Part shown: positions 4,896-5,700 of the stretch, one piece after another
How the letters are laid out: the number at the start of each line of letters is the position of its first letter
Position numbering within the stretch: position 1 is the first letter of the stretch
DNA from: Clostridia bacterium
GTDB taxonomy: Bacteria; Bacillota; Clostridia; Oscillospirales; CAG-272
Assembly: GCA_017556845.1 (NCBI GenBank)
Contig: JAFYMA010000104.1
Span: forward strand, 1-5,700
Reading direction: 5' to 3'
Length of the DNA stretch: 5,700 nt
Notes under the pieces: generated by a model
The model's input: the letters and a program-made list of their open reading frames with translations, nothing else
The model's database searches: none
What the model was told of the DNA's origin: nothing
Translations under genes and position numbers: made by a program

Positions 4896-5339
4896 GTTTT
4901 CAGTTATTTTTTCTTCCGCTTTTGCACGGTTATTTTTTATGATCGCCCGTGTCAGCTCGTCTGCCTCACGCTTCGTTGCTATATACATTATTATTACAAC
5001 GAGAACGTAGACTGCCGCAACGTATATTGGCATTTGCCATATTTCTGACGGTCCGAACCAGCCGAAAAGCCAGCCGAACAGCATCATCTCTCCGCACAAA
5101 AGAACGTACTGCAAAAGCGACAGCAATACCAGCCTTACCTTGCTTTCCGTAACGGTGATAAATTCAAACGGAGTCGTTGTAAGAGCTGTAACTGCACCTG
5201 AGAGCAGTATCTGCACAAGTATATACGGGGATAACTGCCAGGCAAAGTTCTCCAAAGCGCATACTACTGACATTATGGCAACGATAGACGTCGTTATACT
5301 TGAAAAAAATCCGATAAATACCTTAAAAAATCTTTTCAT
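4872..5339 (-). CDS. DUF3021-family four-helix membrane protein, partner of the LytTR regulator
   Basis: This 155-aa protein has four hydrophobic segments (about residues 6-29, 37-56, 68-92 and 103-121) and a highly charged cytoplasmic tail of about 34 residues rich in Lys, Glu and Arg. Size, topology and its place directly behind a LytTR gene fit DUF3021. In such LytTR regulatory systems (studied, for example, as HdrRM and BrsRM in Streptococcus mutans) the membrane protein is thought to restrain the regulator and sense an unknown signal; whether this DUF3021 protein acts the same way is inference. The start ATG (5337-5339) has AGGAG at 5347-5351 with a 7-nt spacer, overlapping the stop codon of the LytTR gene, and the intergenic gap is only 10 nt, so the genes are probably translationally coupled. 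Its last codons form part of the opposing terminator. A TTTCATTT-rich start is normal for the strand. Confidence 0.82.
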   Translation of the reverse strand: MKRFFKVFIGFFSSITTSIVAIMSVVCALENFAWQLSPYILVQILLSGAVTALTTTPFEFITVTESKVRLVLLSLLQYVLLCGEMMLFGWLFGWFGPSEIWQMPIYVAAVYVLVVIIMYIATKREADELTRAIIKNNRAKAEEKITENKKRRDAL

Positions 5340-5349
5340 TTCTACTCTC

Positions 5350-5700
5350 CTACATGCCTAATTTTTTCTTCAGATCGGGAACGTACTGCCGTGATATTAC
5401 GACCTTTTCGCCATTTGTCAGCACTGCACACAGACGCCCGTTTAATGAAGGGAGTATTTTTGATATTTTTGAAATATTTACGATCATTGATTTTGATATA
5501 CGCAAAAGATCTGTATGAAAAAATATCTCCTCCAGCTCGTACAGCTTTTGCTTGACCTCGTATACGTTTTTCTCACAGCACGCGCAAACACGGTCATCTA
5601 CCGATTCAAAATAGAATATCTGATCTGCGTTAAGACGTACGATCTCGCCGTTGTGACTTTCCATGAGCGCACTGCGTGACGCCTTGATAGTATATATCAG
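5350..5700 (-). CDS. LytTR-family DNA-binding regulator (5' end outside the window)
   Basis: 116 residues are visible, reading in from the window edge with no in-frame stop. An ATG at 5662-5664 would give 104 aa, but the frame stays open upstream (IYTIKASRSALMES...). Proteins of this kind are usually about 140-150 aa, so the true start is most likely beyond 5700. The LytTR beta-sheet DNA-binding domain is plain: DQIFYFESVDDRV, KQKLYELEEIF, LLRISKSMIVNISKI, LNGRLCAVLTNGEKVVISRQYVPDLKKKLGM (split here by function: ESVDD turn, RISKS strand, NGR loop, SRQYVPDLK recognition region). There is no receiver domain in the visible part, and the family members next to DUF3021 lack one. They act as transcription factors binding paired direct repeats, often their own promoter; that promoter is out of view. 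Confidence 0.9.
   Translation of the reverse strand: MIYTIKASRSALMESHNGEIVRLNADQIFYFESVDDRVCACCEKNVYEVKQKLYELEEIFFHTDLLRISKSMIVNISKISKILPSLNGRLCAVLTNGEKVVISRQYVPDLKKKLGM

Noticed and set aside
5350..5664. LytTR gene starting at the ATG at 5664
   Set aside because: The frame stays open to the window edge and this start would cut off the usual N-terminal part, so it was annotated as a 5' partial gene.

Overview
The window looks like a chromosomal segment from a low-to-moderate GC Gram-positive anaerobe, most likely a Clostridia member of the Ruminococcus/Oscillospiraceae type. This is inferred from strong AGGAGG-type ribosome binding sites, near-consensus sigma-A promoters, a LytTR/DUF3021 regulator pair, a BspA-type (LRR_5) leucine-rich repeat protein and an IS3-type element. 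The genus is not proven.

Layout. Positions 1-139 are the end of an insertion sequence: a terminal inverted repeat and the first 22 codons of an IS3-type orfA transposase reading out of the window on the minus strand. Positions 140-214 are a short spacer with a weak terminator. From 3205 down to 215 on the minus strand lies a two-gene transcription unit: a strong promoter, a leader of about 150 nt that starts with a long imperfect hairpin, a cytoplasmic TIR-domain plus leucine-rich-repeat protein (554 aa), and 17 nt downstream an SLC13/ArsB-like membrane permease (374 aa). Positions 3206-3325 are an AT-rich divergent intergenic spacer. On the plus strand a second extended -10 promoter (3326-3354) drives a leader of about 125 nt containing an intrinsic terminator and a possible antiterminator pairing, an attenuator or riboswitch-like arrangement, followed by a COG2509-type FAD-dependent oxidoreductase (3486-4850). 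A strong terminator follows. Convergent to it, on the minus strand, is a small operon of a LytTR-type DNA-binding regulator (5' end outside the window) and a four-helix DUF3021 membrane protein.

How the genes may work together. The LytTR and DUF3021 genes form a familiar one-component-like pair in which the membrane protein probably controls the regulator. The FAD enzyme stands alone and seems to be controlled by premature termination. The most unusual part is the TIR-LRR/permease unit. A TIR domain that keeps the candidate NADase glutamate is joined directly to 23-residue repeats with no NTPase module, placed in an operon with a transporter, preceded by a structured leader and bordered by an insertion sequence. 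A sensing or anti-phage role is a reasonable hypothesis, but nothing in the sequence proves it.
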